NCBI RefSeq assembly: GCF_039523555.1
Contig: NZ_BAAAFN010000020.1
Location: 13,170 to 77,169, forward strand
Length of the DNA stretch: 64,000 nucleotides
Origin: Castellaniella daejeonensis
Lineage (GTDB): Bacteria > Pseudomonadota > Gammaproteobacteria > Burkholderiales > Burkholderiaceae_B
Direction of reading: 5' to 3'
Shown here: in pieces, positions 30,087-39,848 of the stretch
Position numbering within the stretch: the first letter of the stretch is position 1
How the letters are laid out: every line of letters begins with the position of its first letter
Made by a program: the position numbers and the translations under genes
The notes under the pieces: generated by a model
What the model was told of the DNA's origin: nothing
Database searches by the model: none
What the model saw: the letters and a program-made list of their open reading frames with translations, nothing else

Positions 30087-31133
30087 CTAGGTCCAGCCGG
30101 CCAGGTTGTCGGCCAGCAACCCGGCGAAACCCCGCGCCCACTTCGGATCGGCATTCAGGCAGGGGATGTAGCGGAAATCGCGCCCGCCCGCCGCCAGGAA
30201 GGCCTCGCGGCAGCCCATGTTGATTTCTTCCAGCGTTTCCAGGCAGTCCGCCAGGAAGCCCGGGCACATCAGGTCCACCGTGCCCACCCCCTGCCGCCCC
30301 CAGGCTTCGAGCGTGGGCTGGGTATAGGGCTGCAGCCAGGGCGCCGCACCGAAGCGGCTCTGGAAAGCCACGTGCAGGCGGTCGCCGTCCGCGCCCAGGC
30401 GTTCGCGCAAGGCCCGGGCAGTCTGCTGGCAATCGCGGAAATAGGGATCCCCCTGGCGCACCGACCGCTGGGGCAGGCCATGAAAGCTGAGCAGCAGCCG
30501 GTCGGGCTTGCCGGCCCGGTCCCAGTGCGCCCGCACCGACCGGCACAGCGCATCGAGATACGCGTCGGACGTGTGGAAACGGTCCAGGAAACGCAGCGTG
30601 GGCTGATGGCGCAGCCGCGCCAGGTGCGCGGCGACCGCGTCCACGGCCGTGGCCGTGGTGCTGGCGGCATATTGCGGATACATCGGCGCGACCAGGATGC
30701 GGCCGCAGCCGGCCGCGCGCAGGGCATCCAGGGCGCCCGCCAGGGCCGGTCGGCCGTAGCGCATGCCCAGTTCGACCCGGACATCCAGGCCCCGCGCGCG
30801 CAGGGACGCCGCCACGGCGTCGGCCAGGTCCCGGCTGTACACCAGCAGGGGCGAACCCCGCTCGAGCCAGACCTGGGCATACTTCGGGGCCACGGCGGCT
30901 GGCCGCCGCGTCAGCACGAACAGGCGCAAGATGGTCTGCCACAGCACGGCGGGCAATTCCACCACCCGGGGATCGGACAGGAATTCTCCCAGGTAGCGGC
31001 GCACCGCCGCCGGGGTGGGCTCATCGGGCGTGCCCAGATTGATCAGCAGGATGCCCAGAGGGCCGCGGCCGGGTCCGGGCGCGTCGGGGTCGAGCGCCCG
31101 TGGATCGGACACTTCGGGAAGAAAGCGGCTCAT
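30087..31133 (-). CDS. hemH: Ferrochelatase
   Basis: 348 residues. Inserts Fe2+ into protoporphyrin IX, the last step of haem synthesis. Family features: GILLINLGTPDEPT near the start, the catalytic histidine in LLSFHGLPQR, and FQSRFGAAPWLQPYT with the catalytic glutamate in CLETLEEINMG. Reads in the same direction as hrcA (25 bp downstream of it). Confidence 0.96.
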   Translation of the reverse strand: MSRFLPEVSDPRALDPDAPGPGRGPLGILLINLGTPDEPTPAAVRRYLGEFLSDPRVVELPAVLWQTILRLFVLTRRPAAVAPKYAQVWLERGSPLLVYSRDLADAVAASLRARGLDVRVELGMRYGRPALAGALDALRAAGCGRILVAPMYPQYAASTTATAVDAVAAHLARLRHQPTLRFLDRFHTSDAYLDALCRSVRAHWDRAGKPDRLLLSFHGLPQRSVRQGDPYFRDCQQTARALRERLGADGDRLHVAFQSRFGAAPWLQPYTQPTLEAWGRQGVGTVDLMCPGFLADCLETLEEINMGCREAFLAAGGRDFRYIPCLNADPKWARGFAGLLADNLAGWT

Positions 31134-31158
31134 GTACGGGAAACAGGAAAAGGCGGCA

Positions 31159-32172
31159 TCAGGACGCCGCCTGGCCGAGTGCGTTGGACAGCATGCGGGC
31201 GGTGATGTCGACGATGGGGATGACCCGATCGTAGGCCATGCGGCTGGGACCGATGACGCCCAGCGTGCCGATCACCTGGCCGTCGACCCCGTAGGGCGCA
31301 GTGATGACCGACACGTCTTCCAGCGGCACCAGGCGGGAATCGCCGCCGATGTAGATCTGCACGCCCTGGGCGCGGCTGGAGACGTCGAGCAGGTGCAGCA
31401 GGTCGGTCTTCTGCTCGAACAGCTGGAACAGCCGGCGCAGCCGGTCCATGTTCGCCGTCATCTCGGATACGCCCAGCAATTTGCCTTCGCCCGAGATCAC
31501 CACGGCCTCGTCGTCCGTATCCGGCGAATCCAGCCCGGCATCCACCGCCTGCTGCATCAGGCGGGAAATGTCGCTGCGCAGCGAGGCGAGCTCGTCGGCC
31601 AGCGCCAGCCGGACCGCATGGAAGGACTTGCCGGAAAAATGCCGGTTGAAGAAATTGGAGGCTTCCAGCAGCTCGGCCTCGGAGTATTCGCGCGAGACGA
31701 ACAGGATGCGGTTCTGCACATCGCCATTGGGCGTGACGATGATCAGCAGCACGCGCCGGTCCGACAGGCGGATGAATTCGATGTGGCGGAACACCTGGGT
31801 GCGCTTGGGCGTGAGCACCACACCCGCGAACTGCGACAGGTTGGACAGCAGCGAGGCGGCGGCGGTGACCGCGCGGCCGGGCTCGGCCGCCGGCAGGCAG
31901 TCCTCGATCTGCAAGCCGGGGCTGAGTTCGTAGGGCCGCGCCGTCAGCAGGCTGTCGACGAACATGCGGTAGCCGCGCGGCGTGGGCACGCGCCCGGAAG
32001 ACGTGTGCGGGCTGTGGATCAGCCCCAGGTCTTCGAGGTCGGCCATGACGTTGCGGATCGTGGCCGGCGACAGATCGAAGACCTTGGACAGAGTACGCGA
32101 CCCCACGGGCTGGCCGTCCGCGATGTAGCGTTCGACCAGCGCCTTCAACAATGTCTTGGCTCGATCATCCAT
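31159..32172 (-). CDS. hrcA: Heat-inducible transcription repressor HrcA
   Basis: 337 residues with an N-terminal winged helix (KTLLKALVERYIADGQPVGSRTL split over residues 5-30) and a GAF-like and dimerisation core (ending SRMAYDRVIPIVDITARML). HrcA represses heat-shock genes by binding CIRCE inverted repeats. I could find no CIRCE element near groES, grpE or hrcA in the window, where sigma-32 promoters are instead visible. Confidence 0.95.
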   Translation of the reverse strand: MDDRAKTLLKALVERYIADGQPVGSRTLSKVFDLSPATIRNVMADLEDLGLIHSPHTSSGRVPTPRGYRMFVDSLLTARPYELSPGLQIEDCLPAAEPGRAVTAAASLLSNLSQFAGVVLTPKRTQVFRHIEFIRLSDRRVLLIIVTPNGDVQNRILFVSREYSEAELLEASNFFNRHFSGKSFHAVRLALADELASLRSDISRLMQQAVDAGLDSPDTDDEAVVISGEGKLLGVSEMTANMDRLRRLFQLFEQKTDLLHLLDVSSRAQGVQIYIGGDSRLVPLEDVSVITAPYGVDGQVIGTLGVIGPSRMAYDRVIPIVDITARMLSNALGQAAS

Positions 32173-32290
32173 GTCCAGTCCATCCAGCAGGCGGGGCGAA
32201 AACGCCTCGCCCGCATCGGCAACCGCGTCCTCATCCCCCTATAATCGGATACGCCTATTATTCCATTAATTTCCGGGAGTCCCTGCGCCC

Positions 32291-33193
32291 ATGCACTTCA
32301 AGACCGTCGCCCTGATCGGCCGCCACCAGGATAGTGGCATGGATGCCCCCTTGCGCCGACTGGGCCAGGTCCTGTCTTCGGCGGGATGCGACGTCCTGAT
32401 CGAGGCCGACACGGGCCGCAACACCGGGGTTGCCGACTTTCCGCTGGCTTCCTACGAAGAAATCGGCACGCGCGCCGACCTGGCCGTCATCATGGGCGGC
32501 GACGGCACCATGCTGGCGGCCGCGCGCCAGCTGGCCACGTCGGGCGTGGCCATGATCGGCATCAACCACGGCCGCCTTGGCTTCATCACCGACATCCCCC
32601 TGGGCAGCGCCGACGAGGCCATCACCCGCATCCTGAACGGCGCCTTCGTCCAGGACGAGCGCATCCTCCTGGAAGGCCGCGTCATGCGCGGCGGCGAAAC
32701 GATCTTCTCGGGCCTGGCCCTGAACGACGTGATCATCAACCGCGCCGGGCGCGGCGGCATGATCGAACTGCGCGTCGAGTGCAACGGCACCTTCATGCAC
32801 AGCCAGCGCGCCGACGGCCTGATCATCGCCACGCCCACGGGATCCACAGCATATGCCCTGTCGGCCGGCGGGCCGATCCTGCACCCCCAGGTCGACGCCC
32901 TGGTGCTGGTGCCCGTCGCGCCCCAGACCCTGTCGAACCGGCCCATCACCCTGCCCGACGACAGCGTGCTGAACATCACCATCAGCGCCCTGGGCCGGGT
33001 GGAATCGGGCGCCAGCGTGCACTTCGACATGCAGGCCCTGTCCAATTGCCAGGAAGGCGACCGCATCGACGTGCGCCGCAGTCCGCACCGCGTCCGCCTG
33101 CTGCACCCCCAGGGCTACAGCTACTTTTCCACCCTGCGCAGCAAGCTGAACTGGAACCGCATGCTGCACCCCTGGGACGAACCCGACCAATAG
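32291..33193 (+). CDS. nadK: NAD kinase
   Basis: 300 residues. Phosphorylates NAD to NADP. The GGDGT motif is in AVIMGGDGTMLAAAR, followed by GINHGRLGFITD and TPTGSTAYALSAGGPI. A TATAAT hexamer lies at 32239-32244, about 50 bp upstream of ATG 32291. Divergent from hrcA, and followed by recN, the order usual in Burkholderiales. Confidence 0.96.
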   Translation: MHFKTVALIGRHQDSGMDAPLRRLGQVLSSAGCDVLIEADTGRNTGVADFPLASYEEIGTRADLAVIMGGDGTMLAAARQLATSGVAMIGINHGRLGFITDIPLGSADEAITRILNGAFVQDERILLEGRVMRGGETIFSGLALNDVIINRAGRGGMIELRVECNGTFMHSQRADGLIIATPTGSTAYALSAGGPILHPQVDALVLVPVAPQTLSNRPITLPDDSVLNITISALGRVESGASVHFDMQALSNCQEGDRIDVRRSPHRVRLLHPQGYSYFSTLRSKLNWNRMLHPWDEPDQ

Positions 33194-33221
33194 GGCCGAC
33201 GGCCACAGCCACCACACCACC

Positions 33222-34877
33222 ATGCTGCGCGCGCTGCACATCCGCGACTTCGTCATCGTCGATCAGGCCGACATCGCCTTCGATGCCGGCTTTACCGTGT
33301 TCTCGGGCGAGACCGGCGCCGGCAAGTCGATCCTGATCGATGCCCTGGCACTGGCCCTGGGCGGCCGGGGCGACGCCACGCTGATCCGCCAGGACGCCCC
33401 GCGCGCCGACATCAGCGCCGTCTTCGACGCGCCCGAGGCCGCGGCCGGCTGGCTGGCCGAGCAGGCCCTGGACGGCCCGGAACTCATCCTGCGGCGCGTC
33501 ATCGATTCCCAGGGCCGCAGCAAGGCCTGGATCAACGGCGTGCCGGCAACCCTGGGCCAGTTGCGCGACCTGGGCGCCCTGCTGGTGGACATCCACGGCC
33601 AGCACGCCCACCAGAGCCTGCTGCAGCCGGCCAGCCAGCGGGAACTGCTGGACACTCAGGGGGGGCACGCCGACCAGGCGCGCGCCCTGCAGCAGGCCTG
33701 GACCGACTGGCGCCAGGCGCAAGCCGCGCTGGATACCGCCCGCAGCGACGCGGCCGGCCAGGCGGCCCGGCTGGAACAGCTGGCCGCCGACGTGGCCTGG
33801 CTGGACGAACTGGCGCCCGAACCCGGCGAATGGCCCGACCTGTGCGCCCGCCAATCCCGTCTCGCGCACGCACAGACCCTGCTGGCTGGCGCGGGCCAGG
33901 CCATCGAGGCGCTCGACGGGGAAACCGGCTCGGCGGCACAGGCCCTGCACGCCGCGATCCAGTCGCTGCAGGCCCTGGTGCGCCACGACCCTTCCCTGGA
34001 AGAACACTGCCAGACCCTGGAATCGGCCCGCATCCTGTGCGCCGAAACCGTATCCGGCCTGAACGCCTACGCCGACCGCCTGGAGCCCGATCCGGACGCC
34101 CTGGCGCAGGCCGATGCCCGCATGGGCCGCATGTTCGAAGCCGCACGCCGGTTCCATGTCGAGCCCGAGGCCCTGGCCGAACACCACGAAACGCTGCGCA
34201 CCCAACTGCGCCAGGCCGAAGCCGGCCAGGATCTGGATGCGCTGGAGCAGGCCTGCCGACAGGCCGAATCGCGCTACACGGAACTGGCCCGCGCCCTGAG
34301 CGCGGCCCGGCGGACCACGGCCGGCCAGCTGGCGGCGCAGGTCACGGCCGCCATGCAGACCCTGTCCATGGATGGCGGCGTCTTCGACATCGCCCTGGCA
34401 GACTGCAAGCCTTCCGCGCATGGGCTTGAAACCGTCGAATTCCTGGTGGCCGGCCATGCCGGCGTCCCGCTGCGGCCGCTGTCGCGGGTGGCCTCCGGCG
34501 GCGAACTGGCCCGCATTTCCCTTGCCCTGTCGGTGATCGCCAGCCAGGCCGCACGGGTACCGACCCTGATCTTCGACGAGGTCGACGCCGGCATCGGCGG
34601 CGCCGTGGCCGAGGTGGTGGGCCGCCTGCTGCGCGAACTGGGCATGCGCCATCAGGTGCTCTGCGTCACCCACCTGCCCCAGGTCGCGGCCTGCGCCGCC
34701 CGGCATTTCCAGGTCAGCAAGGCCACCCGCGCGGGCCGCACGCTGTCGGCCATCCGGCCCCTGGACGAGGAATCCCGCACGGAAGAAATCGCCCGCATGC
34801 TGGGCGGGCTGAAGATGACCGTTGCCACGCGCACGCACGCCCGCGAAATGCTGGCGTCTGGCCAGGCGCACCAGTAG
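33222..34877 (+). CDS. recN: DNA repair protein RecN
   Basis: 551-residue SMC-like ATPase in double-strand-break repair. Walker A GETGAGKSILIDAL, central coiled coils with Gln/Ala-rich heptads, ABC signature RVASGGELARISLALS and Walker B LIFDEVDAGIGG. 28 bp after nadK and probably in the same transcript. Confidence 0.96.
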   Translation: MLRALHIRDFVIVDQADIAFDAGFTVFSGETGAGKSILIDALALALGGRGDATLIRQDAPRADISAVFDAPEAAAGWLAEQALDGPELILRRVIDSQGRSKAWINGVPATLGQLRDLGALLVDIHGQHAHQSLLQPASQRELLDTQGGHADQARALQQAWTDWRQAQAALDTARSDAAGQAARLEQLAADVAWLDELAPEPGEWPDLCARQSRLAHAQTLLAGAGQAIEALDGETGSAAQALHAAIQSLQALVRHDPSLEEHCQTLESARILCAETVSGLNAYADRLEPDPDALAQADARMGRMFEAARRFHVEPEALAEHHETLRTQLRQAEAGQDLDALEQACRQAESRYTELARALSAARRTTAGQLAAQVTAAMQTLSMDGGVFDIALADCKPSAHGLETVEFLVAGHAGVPLRPLSRVASGGELARISLALSVIASQAARVPTLIFDEVDAGIGGAVAEVVGRLLRELGMRHQVLCVTHLPQVAACAARHFQVSKATRAGRTLSAIRPLDEESRTEEIARMLGGLKMTVATRTHAREMLASGQAHQ

Positions 34878-34960
34878 CGTCAGGCGGCATCAGGCGTGGC
34901 GTTGCCGCCCGCCAGGCGGGCGCACGCAGTTGCGCGCCGGCGTGCGCCGGTGCGCCCCGA

Positions 34961-35386
34961 TCAGGCCTTTTTAGCGGCGGAGCACTTCGGGCAGATGCCG
35001 TAGAGCATCATGTTGTGGCTTTCCAGGGTGAAGCCGTTTTCCTTGGCCACGCGATGCTGGCGCTTTTCGATTTCCGCGTCTGAAAATTCCACCACCCGGC
35101 CGCAATTGGTGCAGATCAGGTGATCGTGGTGGTCGCCGTCGTTCAGTTCGAATACCGCCTTGCCGCCATCGAACTGGCTGCGCAGCAGGATGCCGGCCTG
35201 CTCGAACTGGGTCAGCACGCGATACACGGTGGCCAGGCCGATGTCCACATCTTCGGCGATCAGCGCGCGATAAACGTCTTCGGCGCTGTGATGACGAGTT
35301 TCCGCCTTGCGGAATACATCGAGGATCTTCAGGCGCGGAAACGTCGCCTTCAGGCCCATGGTCTTGAGTTCGATCTGGTCGTTCAT
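34961..35386 (-). CDS. fur: Ferric uptake regulator Fur
   Basis: 141 residues: winged helix (LKATFPRLKILDVF, VYRVLTQFEQAGI) and a dimerisation/metal domain with HHDHLICTNCGRV and a C-terminal CPKC zinc pair. Iron-dependent repressor. Divergent from bamE, the common proteobacterial arrangement in which fur is next to the OmlA/BamE gene. Confidence 0.96.
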   Translation of the reverse strand: MNDQIELKTMGLKATFPRLKILDVFRKAETRHHSAEDVYRALIAEDVDIGLATVYRVLTQFEQAGILLRSQFDGGKAVFELNDGDHHDHLICTNCGRVVEFSDAEIEKRQHRVAKENGFTLESHNMMLYGICPKCSAAKKA

Positions 35387-35512
35387 GATTCAAGTATCCC
35401 GGGGAATGCGGCGAAAGGCAAGCAGGCCGGAACCCCCCGCATTCAGCCGCGCGCATGCGCAAATCCGAATTCCCTTTATGATAGCGGTTTTAGCGGCCGC
35501 TGATGCGCGGCC

Positions 35513-36088
35513 ATGGAATCCAACACGGGGGCTTTCGTGCACATCCGATCCAGCGCTCATTTCCACAGGTTGACCCTATGCCTGACTGCCAGCGTCATGG
35601 CGCTGGGTCTTGCGGGCTGCGGTTCCACCAACTGGGGCTTTCCCTACAGAGCCACCATCCAGCAGGGCAACTGGATCACCACCGAGCAGGTCTCTCAGCT
35701 CGAAACCGGCATGACCCGCGACCAGGTGCGCTTCATCCTGGGTTCGCCCACGCTGCAGGACATCTTCCACGCCGAGCGCTGGGACTACCCCTACTACAAC
35801 CAGCCCGGCTACGGCCAGGACGAACTGCGCAAGTTCACCGTCTGGTTCGAAAACGACCGCCTGGTGCGCTGGTCGGGCGACGAGCAACCCGACCGCCAAC
35901 CCTTCCAGAAAGCCGACAGCGGCAAGGAAGCCATCCAGTCGGCCAACGCCGAGCGCGACGCCCAGCAGGCGGCGTCCCCGGGCCTGGACAATGCCGCCTC
36001 TCCCAGCGGCCAGGCAACCGGCGGCGCCCCGCAAGCCATCATCGAGACCGCGCCCAGCAGCACGAACGACCAGGAAGGACAGCAATAA
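35513..36088 (+). CDS. bamE: Outer-membrane assembly lipoprotein BamE (SmpA/OmlA)
   Basis: 191 residues (or 183 from GTG 35537, which has a GGGGG stretch upstream). Lipoprotein signal with lipobox LGLAGC, SmpA/OmlA core with QLETGMTRDQVRFILGSP and the ERWDYPYY strand, then an unusually long Gln/Ala/Ser-rich tail of about 75 residues. Component of the BAM complex. Its stop shares one base with the dapB start. Confidence 0.92.
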   Translation: MESNTGAFVHIRSSAHFHRLTLCLTASVMALGLAGCGSTNWGFPYRATIQQGNWITTEQVSQLETGMTRDQVRFILGSPTLQDIFHAERWDYPYYNQPGYGQDELRKFTVWFENDRLVRWSGDEQPDRQPFQKADSGKEAIQSANAERDAQQAASPGLDNAASPSGQATGGAPQAIIETAPSSTNDQEGQQ

Positions 36089-36879
36089 TGCGCATTGCCA
36101 TCGCGGGCGCCTCGGGTCGCATGGGCCGCATGCTGATCCAGGCCGTCCTGGAATCCCAGGATCTCACCCTGGCCGCGGCGCTGGACCGCAGCGGCAACGA
36201 TGCCATCGGCCAGGATGCCGGGGCCTTCCTCGGCATCGACACCCAGGTGCGCATCACCGACGACCTGGGCGCTCTTGCGGGCGCCGACTGCCTGATCGAC
36301 TTCACACGACCCGAAGGCACCCTGGCCCACCTCGAGGCCTGCGTCGCGCATGGCGTCAAGTGCGTCATCGGCACCACCGGCTTCGACGCCGCGGGCAAGC
36401 AGGCCATCCGCGCGGCCGCCCAGAAGATCGCCATCGTCTTCGCCCCCAACATGAGCGTCGGCGTCAACGCCACCCTCAAGCTGCTGGACATGGCCGCCCG
36501 GCTGCTGAACAGCGGCTACGACGTCGAAGTCTTCGAGGCCCATCACCGCAACAAGGTCGATGCGCCATCGGGCACCGCCCTGGCCATGGGCGAAGCCGTG
36601 GCGCGTGCCTGGGGCAAGCCGCTGGACGACATCGCCGACTGGGCGCGCCACGGCAATACCGGCCCGCGCGAAACCGGTCATATCGGCTTTTCCGTGCTGC
36701 GTGGCGGCGACATCGTCGGCGATCACACCGTGTATTTCTGCGGCACCGGCGAACGCATCGAAATCAGCCACCGATCCAGCAGCCGCGCCACCTATGCCCA
36801 GGGCAGCCTGCGCGCCGCCCGCTACCTGGCACGCCGCGAATTCGGCCTGTTCGACATGCAGGACGTGCTGGCAACCTGA
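36088..36879 (+). CDS. dapB: 4-hydroxy-tetrahydrodipicolinate reductase
   Basis: 263 residues. Lysine/diaminopimelate pathway. NAD(P)H motif IAGASGRMGRML, CVIGTTGF, FAPNMSVGVN and the catalytic EAHHRNKVDAPSGTA. ATG 36088 overlaps the bamE TAA by one base. Confidence 0.97.
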   Translation: MRIAIAGASGRMGRMLIQAVLESQDLTLAAALDRSGNDAIGQDAGAFLGIDTQVRITDDLGALAGADCLIDFTRPEGTLAHLEACVAHGVKCVIGTTGFDAAGKQAIRAAAQKIAIVFAPNMSVGVNATLKLLDMAARLLNSGYDVEVFEAHHRNKVDAPSGTALAMGEAVARAWGKPLDDIADWARHGNTGPRETGHIGFSVLRGGDIVGDHTVYFCGTGERIEISHRSSSRATYAQGSLRAARYLARREFGLFDMQDVLAT

Positions 36880-36928
36880 AGATCCGTCGGCCGCGCCGCC
36901 GATCCCGGCGCTGTCACGGGCCGCAGGT

Positions 36929-37981
36929 TCAGTCTAGAACCACCGGTTCCTGCTCCAGATCCACCCCGAAGCGCGCCTGTACATCGGCACGCACGGCTCG
37001 TGCCAGGGCCAGCACGTCGGCCGACTGCGCGCCGCCGTGGTTCACCAGCACCAGCGCCTGGCGCTCATGCATGCCCACGGGGCCCAGGCGCCGCCCTTTC
37101 CAGCCCGCCTGCTCGATCAGCCAGCCCGCCGCCAGCTTGACCCGCCCATCCGCCTGGGGATAGGCCTTGAGATCCGGATACCGGTGCCTCAGACGATCCG
37201 CCTGGCCGGCATCGATCACCGGATTCTTGAAAAAACTGCCCGCGTTGCCCTGCACCGCAGGATCGGGCAGCTTGCGGCGGCGGATGTCGCAGACGGCATC
37301 GAAGATGCTGCGCGGCGACGGAATTTCCCCTGCGCCGCCCGTGGGCGATCCCAGCCCGGGATAGTCGCGCAGATCGGGATAGTCCAGGCGCGGCGCCCAG
37401 GCCTTGGGCAGCGCGAAACGCACCCGCACGATCAGCCAGCGCCCCGCCCCGTCGCGCTTGAACAGGCTGTCGCGATAAGCGAAACCGCACTCGTCCGCGC
37501 GCAGTTCACGCTCGCGCCCCGCCCGCAGATCCCAGGCCACCACCGAATGCAGGCGCTGGTCCAGTTCAAGCCCGTAGGCGCCGATGTTCTGCACCGGCGC
37601 AGCCCCCACCGTCCCGGGGATCAGGGCCAGGTTTTCCAGGCCCGGCCATCCCTGCGATAGGCAATGGTCCACGAAGCCGTGCCAGGGCTCTCCCGCGGCG
37701 GCCTCGACGAACCAGTGCGTGGTTGTTTCCCGCCACAGGCGGATGCCGCGCAACGCCACGCGCAGGACGCGGCGACGCGGCCGCGCCGCCACGACCAGAT
37801 TGCTGCCGCCCCCCAGCACGAACAGCGGCGCATCGGTTTCCCGGCCGGAGGACAGGGCCTCGCACAGATCGGGGATGGCGGATTCGTCGTCCAGCGTCGC
37901 CACGGCCGCCCGCGCCGGCAGGCCCAGGGTGTTATGGGTTTGCAGATCCTGGTCGGAGAAGACGAGAGGCATGGAAGACAT
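36929..37981 (-). CDS. murB: UDP-N-acetylenolpyruvoylglucosamine reductase
   Basis: 350 residues from ATG 37981 (ATG 37972 is an alternative; neither has a strong SD). FAD enzyme completing UDP-MurNAc synthesis. Motifs: VLGGGSNLVV, GTVGAAPVQNIGAYG, the catalytic serine region GNAGSFFKNP, and AGWLIEQAGWKG. E. coli-type (type I) MurB. Convergent with dapB. Confidence 0.95.
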   Translation of the reverse strand: MSSMPLVFSDQDLQTHNTLGLPARAAVATLDDESAIPDLCEALSSGRETDAPLFVLGGGSNLVVAARPRRRVLRVALRGIRLWRETTTHWFVEAAAGEPWHGFVDHCLSQGWPGLENLALIPGTVGAAPVQNIGAYGLELDQRLHSVVAWDLRAGRERELRADECGFAYRDSLFKRDGAGRWLIVRVRFALPKAWAPRLDYPDLRDYPGLGSPTGGAGEIPSPRSIFDAVCDIRRRKLPDPAVQGNAGSFFKNPVIDAGQADRLRHRYPDLKAYPQADGRVKLAAGWLIEQAGWKGRRLGPVGMHERQALVLVNHGGAQSADVLALARAVRADVQARFGVDLEQEPVVLD

Positions 37982-38030
37982 GAAAACAAGGGGGGCATGG
38001 GAAGGCGTAAGCATACCGCGCAAGGCTGAT

Positions 38031-38060
38031 TTGACAGCCCCTGAAATCGTGTTTTATAGT
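38031..38060 (+). promoter_or_regulatory. Upstream sigma-70 promoter of tandem pair before tRNA-Gly
   Basis: TTGACA (38031-38036), 18-bp spacer, TATAGT (38055-38060). The 13-nt motif GCTGATTTGACAG (38025-38037) recurs at 38142-38154 in the second promoter, suggesting duplication. Confidence 0.6.
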
Positions 38061-38147
38061 TCTGCCTCTTGCTTGATTGCGCATCGGCAACAGCGCCCCA
38101 AGGGGATCCCCGGAAGGCCTGGAACCCAGACTGAAGAATCAGCTGAT

Positions 38148-38176
38148 TTGACAGACTGAAAAATGCACAATATAAT
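38148..38176 (+). promoter_or_regulatory. Consensus sigma-70 promoter of tRNA-Gly
   Basis: TTGACA (38148-38153), 17-bp spacer, TATAAT (38171-38176): both hexamers perfect. The leader then holds an inverted repeat TTAGCT-gaat-AGCTAA (38184-38199) just before the tRNA. Confidence 0.88.
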
Positions 38177-38206
38177 GCATGGCTTAGCTGAATAGCTAAA
38201 AACAAC

Positions 38207-38282
38207 GCGGGAATAGCTCAGTTGGTAGAGCGCAACCTTGCCAAGGTTGAGGTCGCGAGTTCGAGACTCGTTTCCCGCTCCA
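38207..38282 (+). tRNA. tRNA-Gly (GCC)
   Basis: 76-nt cloverleaf with acceptor GCGGGAA/TTCCCGC, D arm GCTCAGTTGGTAGAGC, anticodon loop CTTGCCAAGG reading GGC, T arm GCGAGTTCGAGACTCGT and encoded CCA. A strong promoter precedes it and a UUCG-capped terminator follows. Confidence 0.97.
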
Positions 38283-38291
38283 GAATTCAGA

Positions 38292-38320
38292 AAAGGCCCA
38301 AACTTCGGTTTGGGCCTTTC
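38292..38320 (+). terminator. Rho-independent terminator of tRNA-Gly
   Basis: 12-bp stem AAAGGCCCAAAC with a TTCG tetraloop and T-rich tail. It could also serve the convergent MocR gene in reverse. Confidence 0.85.
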
Positions 38321-38342
38321 TTCTTTGGCTTCCCGGGCTTCA

Positions 38343-39764
38343 TCAGAAGATGGCCTTCAGGCGCCGCACCGCCGCAACAGCATCTTCGGCCGTTGCGAAA
38401 TTGGCGAACCCCATCAGCAAGCCTCCCTGTGACGACTTGCGCACCCGCCAGCTGCTCAGTGCCGTGACAGCGAGCCCCCTGGCCTGGGCAGCCGCAGCCA
38501 GGGACTTGTCGCTGCGCCGGGCATTCAAGTGCGCCAATACATGGATGCCGCCCGCCTGTGGCTGGACGTGCAGGCGGTCTCCAATCGTCTGCGCCAGCGC
38601 ATTGACCAGATAGCCGCGCCTGGTTGCATACAAGGCGCGCATTTTGCGCAGGTGCCGGGCAAAGTGGCCGTGTTCCATGAAATCGGCGGCCATGGCCTGG
38701 GGCAAGATGGAGCCGGGGCCAGGAAGATGATCCACCACATCCCTGAACCTGCCGATCTGGGATACGGGCACGATGAGATAGGCCAGTCGCAGGCCAGGAA
38801 GCAGCACCTTGCTGAAGGTGCCGGTGTAGAGCACTCGCCCATCACGATCCAGGCTCTTCAACGCCGGCAGGGGCCGGCCGTGATACCGGAACTCGCTGTC
38901 GTAGTCGTCCTCGATGATCCATGCCCGGCGGCGGCCTGCCCATTCCAGCAGTTCCAGCCGGCGGGGCAACGACAGGGCCATGCCCATCGGGCTCTGATGC
39001 GTGGGAGTGACCACGGCGAAACGCGCTCGGGCGGCACATTGCTGGCCCATTCCCACATTCAGCCCTTCCTCATCGACGGGCACCGGCTCCAGGCGCATGC
39101 CGGCGAGCTCCAGGTACTGCCGGGCGAAGATATACCCCGGATCCTCGTACCAGCCCAGGTCCCCGGCCTGCAACAGCGTGCGGCATACCAGTTCGAGCGC
39201 TCCCCGATACCCCGCGACCACGAAGATCTGCTCATGCGAGCAGATGATGCCGCGCGAGATGCCCAGATAGGCCGCAATCGCGCGGCGCAGCGGCTCGTAT
39301 CCCGCGGGGTCGGGGTAGGTCATGGCCACCGTCCCCAAAGTGCGAAGACTGCGTCCCGCCAGGCGCGCCCAGACCTTGCGTGGAAACGCATCCAACGCGG
39401 GCAGGCCCAGCTGGAACGGCAGCACCTCGCTGGAAACCGCCTGCAAGCGGGGGGACTCGTGAACGGAACGCCCCGCCGTCCTTGCCGTACCCGGCTCAGG
39501 CAGGTTTGCCAACCGGGGAGACACCACTGTTCCCGCGGCACCACGGGCCACGAGATAGCCTTCGCTCGTCAGTATCTGATAGGCCGTTTCCACCGTGCCT
39601 CGCGCCAGGTTCAGTTCGCTGGCCAGGCTGCGCACAGACGGGACGCGATCCCCGGGCAGGAGCTTCCCGGTGGCGATTGCTTCCCGGTAGCGCCGATACA
39701 ACTGCAGGTAGATCGGCGCATCCTGCTCCCGGCTTACCCTGAGATGCCGCAAATCCATGAGCAA
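38343..39764 (-). CDS. MocR/PdxR-type GntR regulator with aminotransferase-like domain
   Basis: 473 residues: GntR winged helix (PGDRVPSVRSLASELNLARG across residues 37-57) and a fold-type I PLP domain with the Schiff-base lysine in YTGTFSKVLLPGLRLAYL and the PLP-phosphate/Asp motif IIEDDYDSEFRYHG. ATG 39758 is an alternative start. Divergent from a small acetyltransferase-CMD-azoreductase group that it may regulate. Confidence 0.93.
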   Translation of the reverse strand: MLMDLRHLRVSREQDAPIYLQLYRRYREAIATGKLLPGDRVPSVRSLASELNLARGTVETAYQILTSEGYLVARGAAGTVVSPRLANLPEPGTARTAGRSVHESPRLQAVSSEVLPFQLGLPALDAFPRKVWARLAGRSLRTLGTVAMTYPDPAGYEPLRRAIAAYLGISRGIICSHEQIFVVAGYRGALELVCRTLLQAGDLGWYEDPGYIFARQYLELAGMRLEPVPVDEEGLNVGMGQQCAARARFAVVTPTHQSPMGMALSLPRRLELLEWAGRRRAWIIEDDYDSEFRYHGRPLPALKSLDRDGRVLYTGTFSKVLLPGLRLAYLIVPVSQIGRFRDVVDHLPGPGSILPQAMAADFMEHGHFARHLRKMRALYATRRGYLVNALAQTIGDRLHVQPQAGGIHVLAHLNARRSDKSLAAAAQARGLAVTALSSWRVRKSSQGGLLMGFANFATAEDAVAAVRRLKAIF

Positions 39765-39848
39765 TGTCCTATTAATTCATTCATTTCTTGCACCTGTCGC
39801 ATGGGGCATCATTGCCCTAAATTAACGGCTCTGCAACAAGGAATGCAC

